Assembly: GCA_002422125.1 (NCBI GenBank)
Contig: DITF01000006.1
Span: 1 to 34,716, forward strand
Source of the DNA: a bacterium UBP17_UBA6191
GTDB taxonomy: Bacteria; Muiribacteriota; UBA6191
DNA: 34,716 nt
Direction: 5' to 3'
Shown here: one piece after another, positions 8,422 through 15,880 of the stretch
Numbering within the stretch: position 1 is the first letter of the stretch
Layout: each line of letters begins with the position of its first letter
Made by a program: the position numbers and the translations under genes
The notes under the pieces: model-generated
What the model was told of the DNA's origin: nothing
The model's input: only the letters and a program-made list of their open reading frames with translations
The model's database searches: none

Positions 8422-9704
8422 TGCGATTTGAAAATAGCCAAAAATTGATGCAGGAAGCCAAAGAGGTTCTGGTCGGTGGAGTGAATTCGCCCGTTCGAGC
8501 CTTTAGAAATGTGTCTGTTCCGGCCCCGTTCATAAAACGAGGTGAAGGTGCATACCTATTCGACGAAGACAATAACAGGTACCTAGACTATGTACTTTCC
8601 TGGGGACCGCTACTTCTAGGCCATCTTGATTCTGATGTGGTGAATGCCATGAAAGAGCAGCTAAATTTTGGAGTCTCTTTTGGTGCTCCTTCGCAATTGG
8701 AAACAGAACTGGCTCTTTTAATCCGGGAGTTTTTTCCGGTAATGCAGAAGCTTCGGTTTGTCAGCTCTGGTACTGAGGCCATCATGAGCGCTATCAGGGT
8801 GGCTAGGGGTTACACAAAAAGAAACCTTCTTCTAAAGTTTGATGGTTGTTACCATGGACATGCCGATGCCCTTTTAGTCAAAGCAGGATCCGGTATGTTG
8901 ACTCATGCCCATCCCGATTCTGCTGGGGTTTCCGAGGCTTTGGCCTCTTCCACATTGGTTGCCGAGTTTAACAATCTGCAATCGGTAGCAAATCTTTTGA
9001 ATGCTCACAAGGGACAGGTTTCCTGCGTACTTTTGGAGCCAGTGACCGGCAATATGGGAGTGATTGCTCCCGAGCCAGGTTTTCTTCAAGGGCTCAGATC
9101 TCTTTGTGATGAGCATGGTTGCCTTTTGATATTTGATGAGGTAATGACCGGATTCAGAGTTTCTATGGGTGGAGCCTGTGAATTATATGGGGTAGAGCCA
9201 GATATGGTTTGTTTAGGTAAAATCATTGGGGGAGGAATGCCGGTAGGAGCTTATGGAGGCAAAAAAGAAATCATGAGCTTGGTTAGTCCAGAGGGCCCGG
9301 TTTATCAGGCTGGAACCTTAAGCGGAAACCCAATGGGAATGGCCTGCGGATTGGCTACCTTAAGAAAAATTCGTCAGATCAACCCTTTCCCTTCAATCAG
9401 GGATTTTGTGACAAAATTGGAAGATGGTCTGGCAGAATTGTTGAAGAAAAAGGGGATTGAGTATACCATTAATTCCGTTGGTGGAATGTTCACATTGTTT
9501 TTTGTGAAGGGTCCGGTAACTGCAAAATCCAGCGTGGATAAACATGACAAAGAAATGTTTCGCCAATTTTTTGAGGGTATGTTGCGGGCAGGGGTTTATC
9601 TTCCTTGCTCACAGTATGAAGCGGTTTTTGTATCTGTAAAACATACAGATTTGGAGTTGGAAATGACATTATCTGCGGCAAAAAAGGTTCTGGAAGCAAT
9701 TTAA
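8421..9704 (+). CDS. hemL: Glutamate-1-semialdehyde 2,1-aminomutase
   Basis: 427 aa, the normal length for HemL. A PLP enzyme that converts glutamate-1-semialdehyde to 5-aminolevulinate in the C5 route to haem. Visible motifs: GGVNSPVRAF near the N-terminus, VSSGTEA (115-121), CYHGHAD, the PLP-binding FDEVMTGFR (238-246), and the Schiff-base lysine K267 in CLGKIIGGGMPVGA. The start is ATG 8421, giving the family-typical MRFENSQ beginning; the open frame upstream to 8352 overlaps the preceding gene. Other haem genes are not in the window. Cytoplasmic. Confidence 0.97.
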   Translation: MRFENSQKLMQEAKEVLVGGVNSPVRAFRNVSVPAPFIKRGEGAYLFDEDNNRYLDYVLSWGPLLLGHLDSDVVNAMKEQLNFGVSFGAPSQLETELALLIREFFPVMQKLRFVSSGTEAIMSAIRVARGYTKRNLLLKFDGCYHGHADALLVKAGSGMLTHAHPDSAGVSEALASSTLVAEFNNLQSVANLLNAHKGQVSCVLLEPVTGNMGVIAPEPGFLQGLRSLCDEHGCLLIFDEVMTGFRVSMGGACELYGVEPDMVCLGKIIGGGMPVGAYGGKKEIMSLVSPEGPVYQAGTLSGNPMGMACGLATLRKIRQINPFPSIRDFVTKLEDGLAELLKKKGIEYTINSVGGMFTLFFVKGPVTAKSSVDKHDKEMFRQFFEGMLRAGVYLPCSQYEAVFVSVKHTDLELEMTLSAAKKVLEAI

Positions 9705-9726
9705 GCTGGCTTAGGGGTTGTTTTTT

Positions 9727-11160
9727 ATGCTGGTATTACCAATTGATAAGGTCACACCTGGTATGATTCTGGGTGAAGATCTGATGCATGGTGGTTCTGT
9801 CATGGTTCCTAGGGGAGCCGCACTAACAGATGGACAGATTGCACGAATTCGCAAGTTTGAAATCACATCTGTCATGATTGATGACTCTGAAGCCCAGAAG
9901 GCTAAAACCGCTGGTGTCGGCCCTAAGGCCGTAGGTGGTCTTGCCAAGCGAGTGGTCCAACCTGGAGAATTTGTCTGTGTTCAGGGTGAGCCTTCTGGTG
10001 AGCTTTTTATCCTGGTGGCAGGTGAGTTGGATGTTATTTACACGGACGAGGCCCTGTTCAATGAAAAAATGGATGCGGTGGATAAGATCGAGATTATTCG
10101 GCAGCACGGAAAGAGAATCACTAGCATCAAAGGTAAAATGGTGAACTTTGGTGAGCTAGGGGCTTTGTTGGGTCAGAGAAGAACGGCCACAATTGCCGCA
10201 ACTGTGGAGTCGATTGTGGCTTCTATTCCCGCAGTAGGCGACAGTTTTAACAATACGGTTTTAAAAAATCCTCGCTTGGGTCTGAATATTTCCATAACCA
10301 TTGCTAAGCGCCTTAAAGACATTAATGTATTTATTTTTAAATACAATAGCATCCTCTCCCAGGTTGAGAATATGGTCAAGGAGTTTGGCACTATTTATGT
10401 GTCGTTGGCAGCCAAAATTTTGAAAAAAGCCATTCAGACCAGAGATACAAAACTGGAAAAAATCCATGAAAAGTTCAAGGATTCTCCTTTGTATAACCGA
10501 CTTTTGAAATATCAGAAGGCGACTATTGACTCTAAGTCGATAAGCCAGGACAACTCAGCACATGATCCGAATGATACTTTGTTTAATCATGGGAACCTGG
10601 TTGGAAAACAGGCCGGTGAGATCGTTTGTTACAATGGAGAAGTCGGCGATAAGATGTATGTTCTTGTTACGGGAAAACTAGGGGTTTTTGTCGGCGACAA
10701 GATGGTCATGGCCTATGAAAAAAAAGGTGACATCATCGGTGAGATCTCAGTTCTTTTAGGATATGCCTCTAAAAATAAGGGTTTTGATAAAAGAACTGCT
10801 ACCGTTAAGGCCATCAGTCGTTCTCGATTGATGTGTATTGAATCTACAGAAATTGACCGTTTGGTGGACACAAATCCAGGGCTGGTTTTGCATATAACCC
10901 GGACCTTGGCAGAACGCCTCAAAATCAACAATCAGACATTTATTGTGTCTCAGAAGCAGGTAGCTGAGTTTATGGCCAAGTTAGCCGTGGAAGAAGGCTC
11001 CTGTGGCTATGAAATTGACAGAATTTTGAAGCTGTTTTCTGAAAATGTGAATACCATGGAGCATTGTATGAATGAGGTCAAGGTTTTGCAGAAAATGTCT
11101 GCTGCCATTAATGAGCAGTATCAGTTAGTTCAGGAGCGGCTCGGTTCTCTGTCCGTATAG
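9727..11160 (+). CDS. Protein with two cyclic-nucleotide-binding domains
   Basis: 477 aa from ATG 9727, which has AGGGG 9 bases upstream; TTG 9718 is possible but less well placed. Residues 1-55 (LPIDKVTPGMILGEDL, then a G..L..G..LT pattern) resemble the N-terminal domain often found before HD-GYP domains, but no HD-GYP follows. Cyclic-nucleotide-binding domain 1 spans about 75-180, with GELFILVAGEL and FGELGALLGQRRTATIAA, matching the phosphate-binding cassette FGE..L....RTA. Domain 2 spans about 289-411, with GEVGDKMYVLVTGKL and IGEISVLLG followed by KRTATVKA. A helical tail follows, without a DNA-binding helix-turn-helix, so this is not a Crp-type regulator. It may pass on a cAMP or cGMP signal by protein contact; a class III cyclase is at the window's right end. 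The partner is unknown. Confidence 0.85.
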   Translation: MLVLPIDKVTPGMILGEDLMHGGSVMVPRGAALTDGQIARIRKFEITSVMIDDSEAQKAKTAGVGPKAVGGLAKRVVQPGEFVCVQGEPSGELFILVAGELDVIYTDEALFNEKMDAVDKIEIIRQHGKRITSIKGKMVNFGELGALLGQRRTATIAATVESIVASIPAVGDSFNNTVLKNPRLGLNISITIAKRLKDINVFIFKYNSILSQVENMVKEFGTIYVSLAAKILKKAIQTRDTKLEKIHEKFKDSPLYNRLLKYQKATIDSKSISQDNSAHDPNDTLFNHGNLVGKQAGEIVCYNGEVGDKMYVLVTGKLGVFVGDKMVMAYEKKGDIIGEISVLLGYASKNKGFDKRTATVKAISRSRLMCIESTEIDRLVDTNPGLVLHITRTLAERLKINNQTFIVSQKQVAEFMAKLAVEEGSCGYEIDRILKLFSENVNTMEHCMNEVKVLQKMSAAINEQYQLVQERLGSLSV

Positions 11161-11163
11161 ATT

Positions 11164-11703
11164 TTGGTACCTGATGTAATTATCTGGCTTGCTGAGGTTG
11201 ATTCGACCATGAACTGGGCTCGGGACAATCTTGAGTCCCTTCCGGTCAATCGTTCTGTGGTGGTTGCCGAGGTTCAGCATCAGGGCCGAGGCCAAAGAGG
11301 CAATCAATTTTTATCCCAAAAGGGTGGATTGTATATATCCATGCCCCTGAAGCCACGGATGTCAGAGGGATGGGAAAAGATAATAATCCAGTCTTTAAGT
11401 GCCCACACCCAGAGGTGGCTTTTTTTGGAGTTTGGAATTGAGGCGACTATCAAGGCTCCCAATGATTTGTTGGTGGGAAATGCCAAAATCATGGGTGTTC
11501 TGGTAGAAACAGTGTTTTGGGGTAATGAATTGCAATCCTTAATTCTTGGGGCTGGCCTTAATGTAGCCCAGAAATTTAAGCATGCTAAGCTACCATTTGA
11601 GGCAGTCTCCATTACCGAGTTGACAGGCAGGGATCTTGATCCGAGGGAGGTATTGCCCTCCTGGTTGCAGGAATGGGATCCATGGACTGAAGGCTGGCTG
11701 TGA
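11164..11703 (+). CDS. birA: Biotin--[acyl-CoA carboxylase] ligase, short form without DNA-binding domain
   Basis: 179 aa. Activates biotin as biotinyl-AMP and attaches it to the carrier lysine of carboxylases. Motifs: EVDSTMNWAR, the biotinyl-AMP loop GRGQRG (41-46; usually GRGR-G), KAPND (97-101; usually KWPND, with the catalytic lysine K97 kept) and GAGLNV. It has no N-terminal helix-turn-helix, so it does not act as a repressor. It is also shorter than most class I ligases (about 230 aa) and seems to lack most of the C-terminal SH3-like domain. The start is TTG 11164: the upstream gene's stop (11158-11160) is in the same frame 3 bases before it, so no earlier start exists except a rare ATT. 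The likely substrate is encoded at the window's left end. Confidence 0.9.
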   Translation: MVPDVIIWLAEVDSTMNWARDNLESLPVNRSVVVAEVQHQGRGQRGNQFLSQKGGLYISMPLKPRMSEGWEKIIIQSLSAHTQRWLFLEFGIEATIKAPNDLLVGNAKIMGVLVETVFWGNELQSLILGAGLNVAQKFKHAKLPFEAVSITELTGRDLDPREVLPSWLQEWDPWTEGWL

Positions 11704-12563
11704 ATTCATTTCTTTTGTCACAAAAAATTGGAAATTTGGTCGTCAAAGAAAGTTTGATTGAATGGGCCATTGTCCACCAGGATGGGGCTCAGAGTTTATT
11801 TTCACCAAGGTTCGCCTCACAGTTTTGCATTGGGAATTTTTATGGGCTGTGTTTATGGCAGCTTATGAATCGGTTCCAGCTCTTAGGGCATCCGTCCCTA
11901 GCGGATTGGCTTCCCTTAAGTTATCAGGGTGTCCCACAAAATACCTTGCAGTACCTTTTGCGAAAACTCCACATTCGCGAGTTACCTTCGCATTGGGTCA
12001 AGCGACCATCGACAACTCTTAGAAACACAGTTCATGAAGAGATCCTAAAGGCTTTAGGGGAAAGTCATGGGTTGGACTGGAATCTTGAGGTCAAGAAATT
12101 TTTTGATTTGAAGATTGGTGAGGATAAACTTTTGCAACTACCTTATCAAAATTCTCAAATCACGGAAGTAGTTCTTTTGAAGGATCAGATTCAATATATC
12201 TGTCAGGCAGTGTCTGACTTGGTAAAGAGCAGAATTTCGCATTTTAATAGCTCATCTCTCTTGTTCACGAGGTTGCCACTAAAGGATTATGGAATTATTT
12301 TTCCACAGGGTTTGATTTATGAAAAAAGTGGATATTCCCAGCATTTGTTTTATCTTCCAGATGTTGAATGGTGCCTGTACATTCAGTCGTCCGAAGATTT
12401 TTCACAGGTATTTTATGTGTTTTTGAACCTCTTGTGGGAACTGGAATACTTGGATCAGAAGGTAGTGACTTATCTGAAAATTCTGGAAGATCAAATTCGT
12501 GTGAGTGGTTGGGCTGAAGTAAGACTCGGCTCGGTAAATCGGGATTCCCGTGAGGAAGACTAA
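11700..12563 (+). CDS. Hypothetical protein, unknown function
   Basis: 287 aa starting at GTG 11700, which overlaps the birA stop (GTGA). No signal peptide and no membrane segment are visible. It is rich in aromatic residues and leucine, with acidic and basic patches. I recognise no domain. In several phyla a type III pantothenate kinase (coaX) follows birA, but none of the expected phosphate-binding or acidic motifs of that enzyme are visible here, so I do not call it coaX. Its 3' end overlaps the next gene by 14 bases, so the three genes are probably one transcript with coupled translation. Confidence 0.65.
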   Translation: MNSFLLSQKIGNLVVKESLIEWAIVHQDGAQSLFSPRFASQFCIGNFYGLCLWQLMNRFQLLGHPSLADWLPLSYQGVPQNTLQYLLRKLHIRELPSHWVKRPSTTLRNTVHEEILKALGESHGLDWNLEVKKFFDLKIGEDKLLQLPYQNSQITEVVLLKDQIQYICQAVSDLVKSRISHFNSSSLLFTRLPLKDYGIIFPQGLIYEKSGYSQHLFYLPDVEWCLYIQSSEDFSQVFYVFLNLLWELEYLDQKVVTYLKILEDQIRVSGWAEVRLGSVNRDSREED

Positions 12564-13350
12564 GTGGCTTTTATACCTTATTGGCCTTTTCCTGTTAGCT
12601 CGGGTTTTAAGTGGAATTAAGTGGTCGGAATTTTATTTAGTATTTTCAGGGTTTGGACTGGAAACCATCGTGTTATCAGTCTTCTTTCTAGCGATTTCCA
12701 TACACATTAGAAGCCAACGATTTTATCTGTGTCTGGATCAAAAAATTTCTCGCTCATCCGCTCAGTCCATTTTTTATTTAAGCCAGTTCTTTGGGCAAAT
12801 CACTCCAGGCAGGATAGGTGAATTTTCCAAAGTTAAGTTGCTAACAGATCAGGGTGTGGATACCACTCAGTCTATAAGAATTCTGATTCAGGATCGATTT
12901 TTTGATTTTTTGATTCTGTTTACCGGATTTTTGGGTATCTTTTTGGGTCAGGCCCTATGGCTAATTCCAGTAATAACAATTTTTCATTGGAAGGTCTCTT
13001 GTTATTGGTTTTCCATGATGAGGCAGGGTCTCTATTATGTTTCAATATTGTTTCTGACCCTTTGTTCTTATCTGTTTTTTGTACTTAGTTTTGCAACCTA
13101 TTTTTTTAGTGCAGGCTTGCAGGAAGCCTGGCTTAAGCTTATGGCGACGGTTTTTTCGGCCACTCTGGTGGCCTGGGTTCCTATTAGCTGGCAGGGGCTA
13201 GGGACCAAGGAACAGGTATACTTAGCCGTTTGGGATCAACATGCAGTCGAAACCCTCTTAGCCGTATCTCTGGCTCATTTTCTGAGCACAGTTTTAGGCT
13301 CACTTTTCATTTGTGGTATTGGCGTTTTCTTTTGCCGTTCCCGCTCCTGA
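12550..13350 (+). CDS. Flippase-like integral membrane protein (LPG_synthase_TM / UPF0104 family)
   Basis: 266 aa starting at GTG 12550, inside the end of the previous gene. About seven hydrophobic segments. Family signatures are visible: SQFFGQITPGRIGEFSKVKLL, then a QDRFFDF segment, as in the membrane region of lysylphosphatidylglycerol synthases and AglD-type proteins. There is no soluble aminoacyl-transferase domain, so it is not an MprF synthase. Relatives are suspected lipid or glycolipid flippases in the inner membrane; the substrate is unknown. It is slightly shorter than the family norm of about 300 aa. Convergent with the MORN gene, 12 bases away. Confidence 0.8.
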   Translation: MRKTKWLLYLIGLFLLARVLSGIKWSEFYLVFSGFGLETIVLSVFFLAISIHIRSQRFYLCLDQKISRSSAQSIFYLSQFFGQITPGRIGEFSKVKLLTDQGVDTTQSIRILIQDRFFDFLILFTGFLGIFLGQALWLIPVITIFHWKVSCYWFSMMRQGLYYVSILFLTLCSYLFFVLSFATYFFSAGLQEAWLKLMATVFSATLVAWVPISWQGLGTKEQVYLAVWDQHAVETLLAVSLAHFLSTVLGSLFICGIGVFFCRSRS

Positions 13351-13362
13351 GCTTCTTATTTT

Positions 13363-14322
13363 TTACTTGTTAGGTGCTTTCCAGATGCCATTTTCAAAGT
13401 TTCCAATGAGCTTCAATCCGTCGGGTTTGGTAAGAATTCCCATGCCGTGAGGTTTTGTGTGTTTAACTTCTCCAATGTAAGCAGTTCCATCTGAATTATG
13501 CTTGAGAACAACCCCATCAGCATTAAAACCATTGTGAATTCCTATTATTTTGAGCCCTTCGTCTCTAGTTTTTTCTGCGATTAGTCCATGGATAATATTT
13601 TCTCTATATTCCCCAAGTCGAATTTGGGCTTGGGGAATACTTTGATTTATTGATGGGCCTAGAAATTTTTCTCCCACCAGTTCGCCTATTTGTTTTTGCA
13701 GACCATTTTTTTCAGTCATGATACTTAGCCCAGAGGGATTTCCATGAGCAAACTCTCCATAATAAGATCTGCCATTGGTGTAGGTCAGTGCCCCAAAGCC
13801 GTGCTTAACACCACGAACCCAATCACCAGTGTATGTAGTTCCATCAATCAGAATTTCCTGACCGTAACCATGCAATTGCCCTTCAGAAAATTGTCCATTG
13901 TATTGATTGCCATACCGATCAACCAATACGCCTGTCCCGTCCATCAAATCGTCTTTCCAAGTTCCCACATAGGTGTATTGATCGGGGATTACAAGTTTTC
14001 CATTACCCTGTTTAAGATGCTGAGCGGTGTAACCCAAATACTGTTCACCAGTTGTCAGATTATGATATTCAGTCCAACCATTGCATTTATCATTAACAAC
14101 AAAGCAGGAAATAATATACTCATTATTATTTAACTCTGAAATTCCGGTAAACTTGGAATTTCCATGAAGCTCACCGTCAGAGCCCACGGAACCCGTAAAT
14201 ATTAACCCTACAAACCTAGAACCTTCCCCAAGCCCAATTGAAAGAATCGAGGATTTATCCTGACAGTAGGAGATCATTGAAAAAAGCCCGTAAAATGTTA
14301 TGGATTTGATGAAATTATTCAT
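13363..14322 (-). CDS. Secreted MORN-repeat protein (copy 2)
   Basis: 319 aa. An N-terminal hydrophobic stretch ending ISYC looks like a signal peptide; the cysteine hints at a lipoprotein, but the preceding Tyr is not a normal lipobox residue. From about residue 85 there are MORN-type repeats of the form YxGxWxxGxxHGxG, for example YVGTWKDDLMDGTG, YNGQFSEGQLHGYG, YTGDWVRGVKHGFG and YYGEFAHGNPSG, and a last one near the C-terminus, YIGEVKHTKPHGMG. MORN repeats form an extended beta-hairpin rod that often binds lipids or proteins. ATG 14322 lies inside the end of the upstream 168-aa gene (8-base overlap) with no ribosome site of its own, so translation is probably coupled. Paralogue of the gene at 14837-15781. 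Confidence 0.85.
   Translation of the reverse strand: MNNFIKSITFYGLFSMISYCQDKSSILSIGLGEGSRFVGLIFTGSVGSDGELHGNSKFTGISELNNNEYIISCFVVNDKCNGWTEYHNLTTGEQYLGYTAQHLKQGNGKLVIPDQYTYVGTWKDDLMDGTGVLVDRYGNQYNGQFSEGQLHGYGQEILIDGTTYTGDWVRGVKHGFGALTYTNGRSYYGEFAHGNPSGLSIMTEKNGLQKQIGELVGEKFLGPSINQSIPQAQIRLGEYRENIIHGLIAEKTRDEGLKIIGIHNGFNADGVVLKHNSDGTAYIGEVKHTKPHGMGILTKPDGLKLIGNFENGIWKAPNK
13421..13452. repeat. 32-base exact direct repeat, copy in the downstream MORN gene
   Basis: Identical to 14889-14920 over 32 bases. It encodes the shared HGMGILTKP segment near the C-terminus of both MORN proteins. Flanking bases are also similar. It marks a tandem gene duplication, with this part kept or converted. Confidence 0.85.
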
Positions 14323-14821
14323 TAGAAGTTATGCATTCCATGAATGGGTGTAGGTTGAGGAATGTATCCCATGCCGTGGCAAGAAAAGCTGTTTTTTCAG
14401 ATTCTGGAATATCATTTATAGCATCAAATGGAGGAAAAAATTTTAAATAGACCGTGACTTTTGTGAGAAATACGGGATCCTTTTCACAATGTAACCGTAA
14501 ATGCTGATCTTGAGGATGATGGGATCCATAGGGGTACTCAGACAAGGGGAATATCCCGTATAAGCGTCTTATTGTGAATTGTATTTTTTGCAAATTTTCT
14601 GATGTTAGATTTGCCAGGGGTTCGGGGGAGCGCAAGTTTTCTTCTGCCATCTGTATTATAAATGAGGCAAGATGGTTTTTTTTCTGTTGTATGTTACTTG
14701 GAAGGGGCTCTGAATATTTTTTTTGACTTTCAAGGAAATTCCATGCAGAAAAAATCGGCTCCGTTGATTGAATATTTTTACAGTCAATTAAGAAAATGAA
14801 AAGTCCGAGCGTTCGTAACAT
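14315..14821 (-). CDS. Small secreted protein of unknown function, between two MORN genes
   Basis: 168 aa. Starts with a short hydrophobic stretch (MLRTLGLFIFLIDC) that may be a signal peptide. The mature part is soluble, with repeated proline and aromatic residues, and I recognise no domain. It lies 15 bases after the upstream MORN gene and overlaps the downstream one by 8 bases, so the three genes form one unit. A partner of the MORN proteins is possible, which is inference from position only. Confidence 0.6.
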   Translation of the reverse strand: MLRTLGLFIFLIDCKNIQSTEPIFSAWNFLESQKKYSEPLPSNIQQKKNHLASFIIQMAEENLRSPEPLANLTSENLQKIQFTIRRLYGIFPLSEYPYGSHHPQDQHLRLHCEKDPVFLTKVTVYLKFFPPFDAINDIPESEKTAFLATAWDTFLNLHPFMECITSNE

Positions 14822-14836
14822 GGGCCTGAGCCATTT

Positions 14837-15781
14837 TTAGGGATTTAAAAAGATTCCATTGTCAAAATTGCCAATGAGTTTTAGTCCTTCGGGTTTGGTA
14901 AGAATTCCCATGCCGTGAGGCTTGGAGTTTTTAACCTCTCCAATATAGCCGGTACCATCTGCATTGATATCCAGTACTACACCACTTTTACTAAGCCCGT
15001 TAAGATGGCCGGTTATCCGAAGTTTTCCATCTCCCGCTCTTTCGGCAAACAGGCCTTGAATTGTGTCCTCTTTATAACTACCAATTCGAACATTGTTTTG
15101 TATTGTGCTACTTTCAATAGCCAATCCAGAAACACGAGAATCCTTAAATTCACCAAATAATTTTTTCCCTGATTGCATAGAAATTGTGCCACCAATTCCT
15201 TCAGGTTGATCCTTTTTGAATTCGCCTATGTAATAATCCCCGTTTGCAAAGATAAGAATCCCGTTTCCTTCTCGGATGCCATCCACCCAATCTCCGTAAT
15301 AGACGGTGGAGTCGCCATAAGTGATTTTTCCAATGCCATGAGGATGGTTATCTTTGTGTTCTCCGATATATTGGTTGCCCCGTTCATCAATATTAATACC
15401 AAATCCAGACTTTCTGTCATTAGACCAGTTACCTTCGTAGGTCCCGGATTTTGGATCTGTATATTTACCATATCCATGTCTGACATTTTCTCCCTGCATA
15501 TAACCAACATAAGACATCTTTGTGGTCAGATCGTGAATCTCAACAAAACCCTGACAGTGGCCATGTACAAAATTGCAGTGTGCAAGGTGCTCGTGTTGAT
15601 CAACATCGCAAATCCCAAACAACTTTCCTTTCCCGTGAGGCAGCCCGTTGGCATCTAATCCACCGAGGTATTTTAATCCGGCATATCTTGATGCGGGTTC
15701 CATAATTTTGGTGTATTCGTCACAGTTATTTATAGGATTTAAGATTATAAAAATCAGAAAAAATAAATTATCTTTGGACAT
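14837..15781 (-). CDS. Secreted MORN-repeat protein (copy 1)
   Basis: 314 aa from ATG 15781; a TTG five codons earlier is possible. The N-terminus (MSKDNLFFLIFIILNPINNC) is a signal-peptide-like segment. MORN repeats include YVGYMQGENVRHGYG, YEGNWSNDRKSGFG, YIGEHKDNHPHGIG, YYGDWVDGIREGNG, YIGEFKKDQPEGIG and the terminal YIGEVKNSKPHGMG. The final 40 residues are nearly the same as in the copy at 13363-14322. First gene of the MORN / small secreted / MORN unit, 99 bases downstream of the flagellin gene on the same strand. The function is unknown; a cell-surface or periplasmic binding role is plausible. Confidence 0.85.
   Translation of the reverse strand: MSKDNLFFLIFIILNPINNCDEYTKIMEPASRYAGLKYLGGLDANGLPHGKGKLFGICDVDQHEHLAHCNFVHGHCQGFVEIHDLTTKMSYVGYMQGENVRHGYGKYTDPKSGTYEGNWSNDRKSGFGINIDERGNQYIGEHKDNHPHGIGKITYGDSTVYYGDWVDGIREGNGILIFANGDYYIGEFKKDQPEGIGGTISMQSGKKLFGEFKDSRVSGLAIESSTIQNNVRIGSYKEDTIQGLFAERAGDGKLRITGHLNGLSKSGVVLDINADGTGYIGEVKNSKPHGMGILTKPEGLKLIGNFDNGIFLNP
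14889..14920. repeat. 32-base exact direct repeat, copy in the upstream MORN gene
   Basis: Partner of 13421-13452; same orientation, about 1.47 kb apart. Confidence 0.85.
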
Positions 15782-15880
15782 GTATTCTTCTCTCAATCAG
15801 TGCTGAAGAACAATGTTTGGTATCAACAATATATTGATTCATCATTTATGCAGTTTGCGATTTGTCTTCAGAAACTATCT

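Noticed and set aside
11700..12563. Type III pantothenate kinase (coaX), suggested by position after birA
   Set aside because: No acetate/sugar kinase-type phosphate loops or conserved acidic motifs are visible; position alone is not enough.
15797..15880. Possible terminator between flagellin and the MORN gene (distant 7-base inverted repeat and an ATCAA/TTGAT hairpin)
   Set aside because: The arms are short or about 60 bases apart with no T-run; not convincing.
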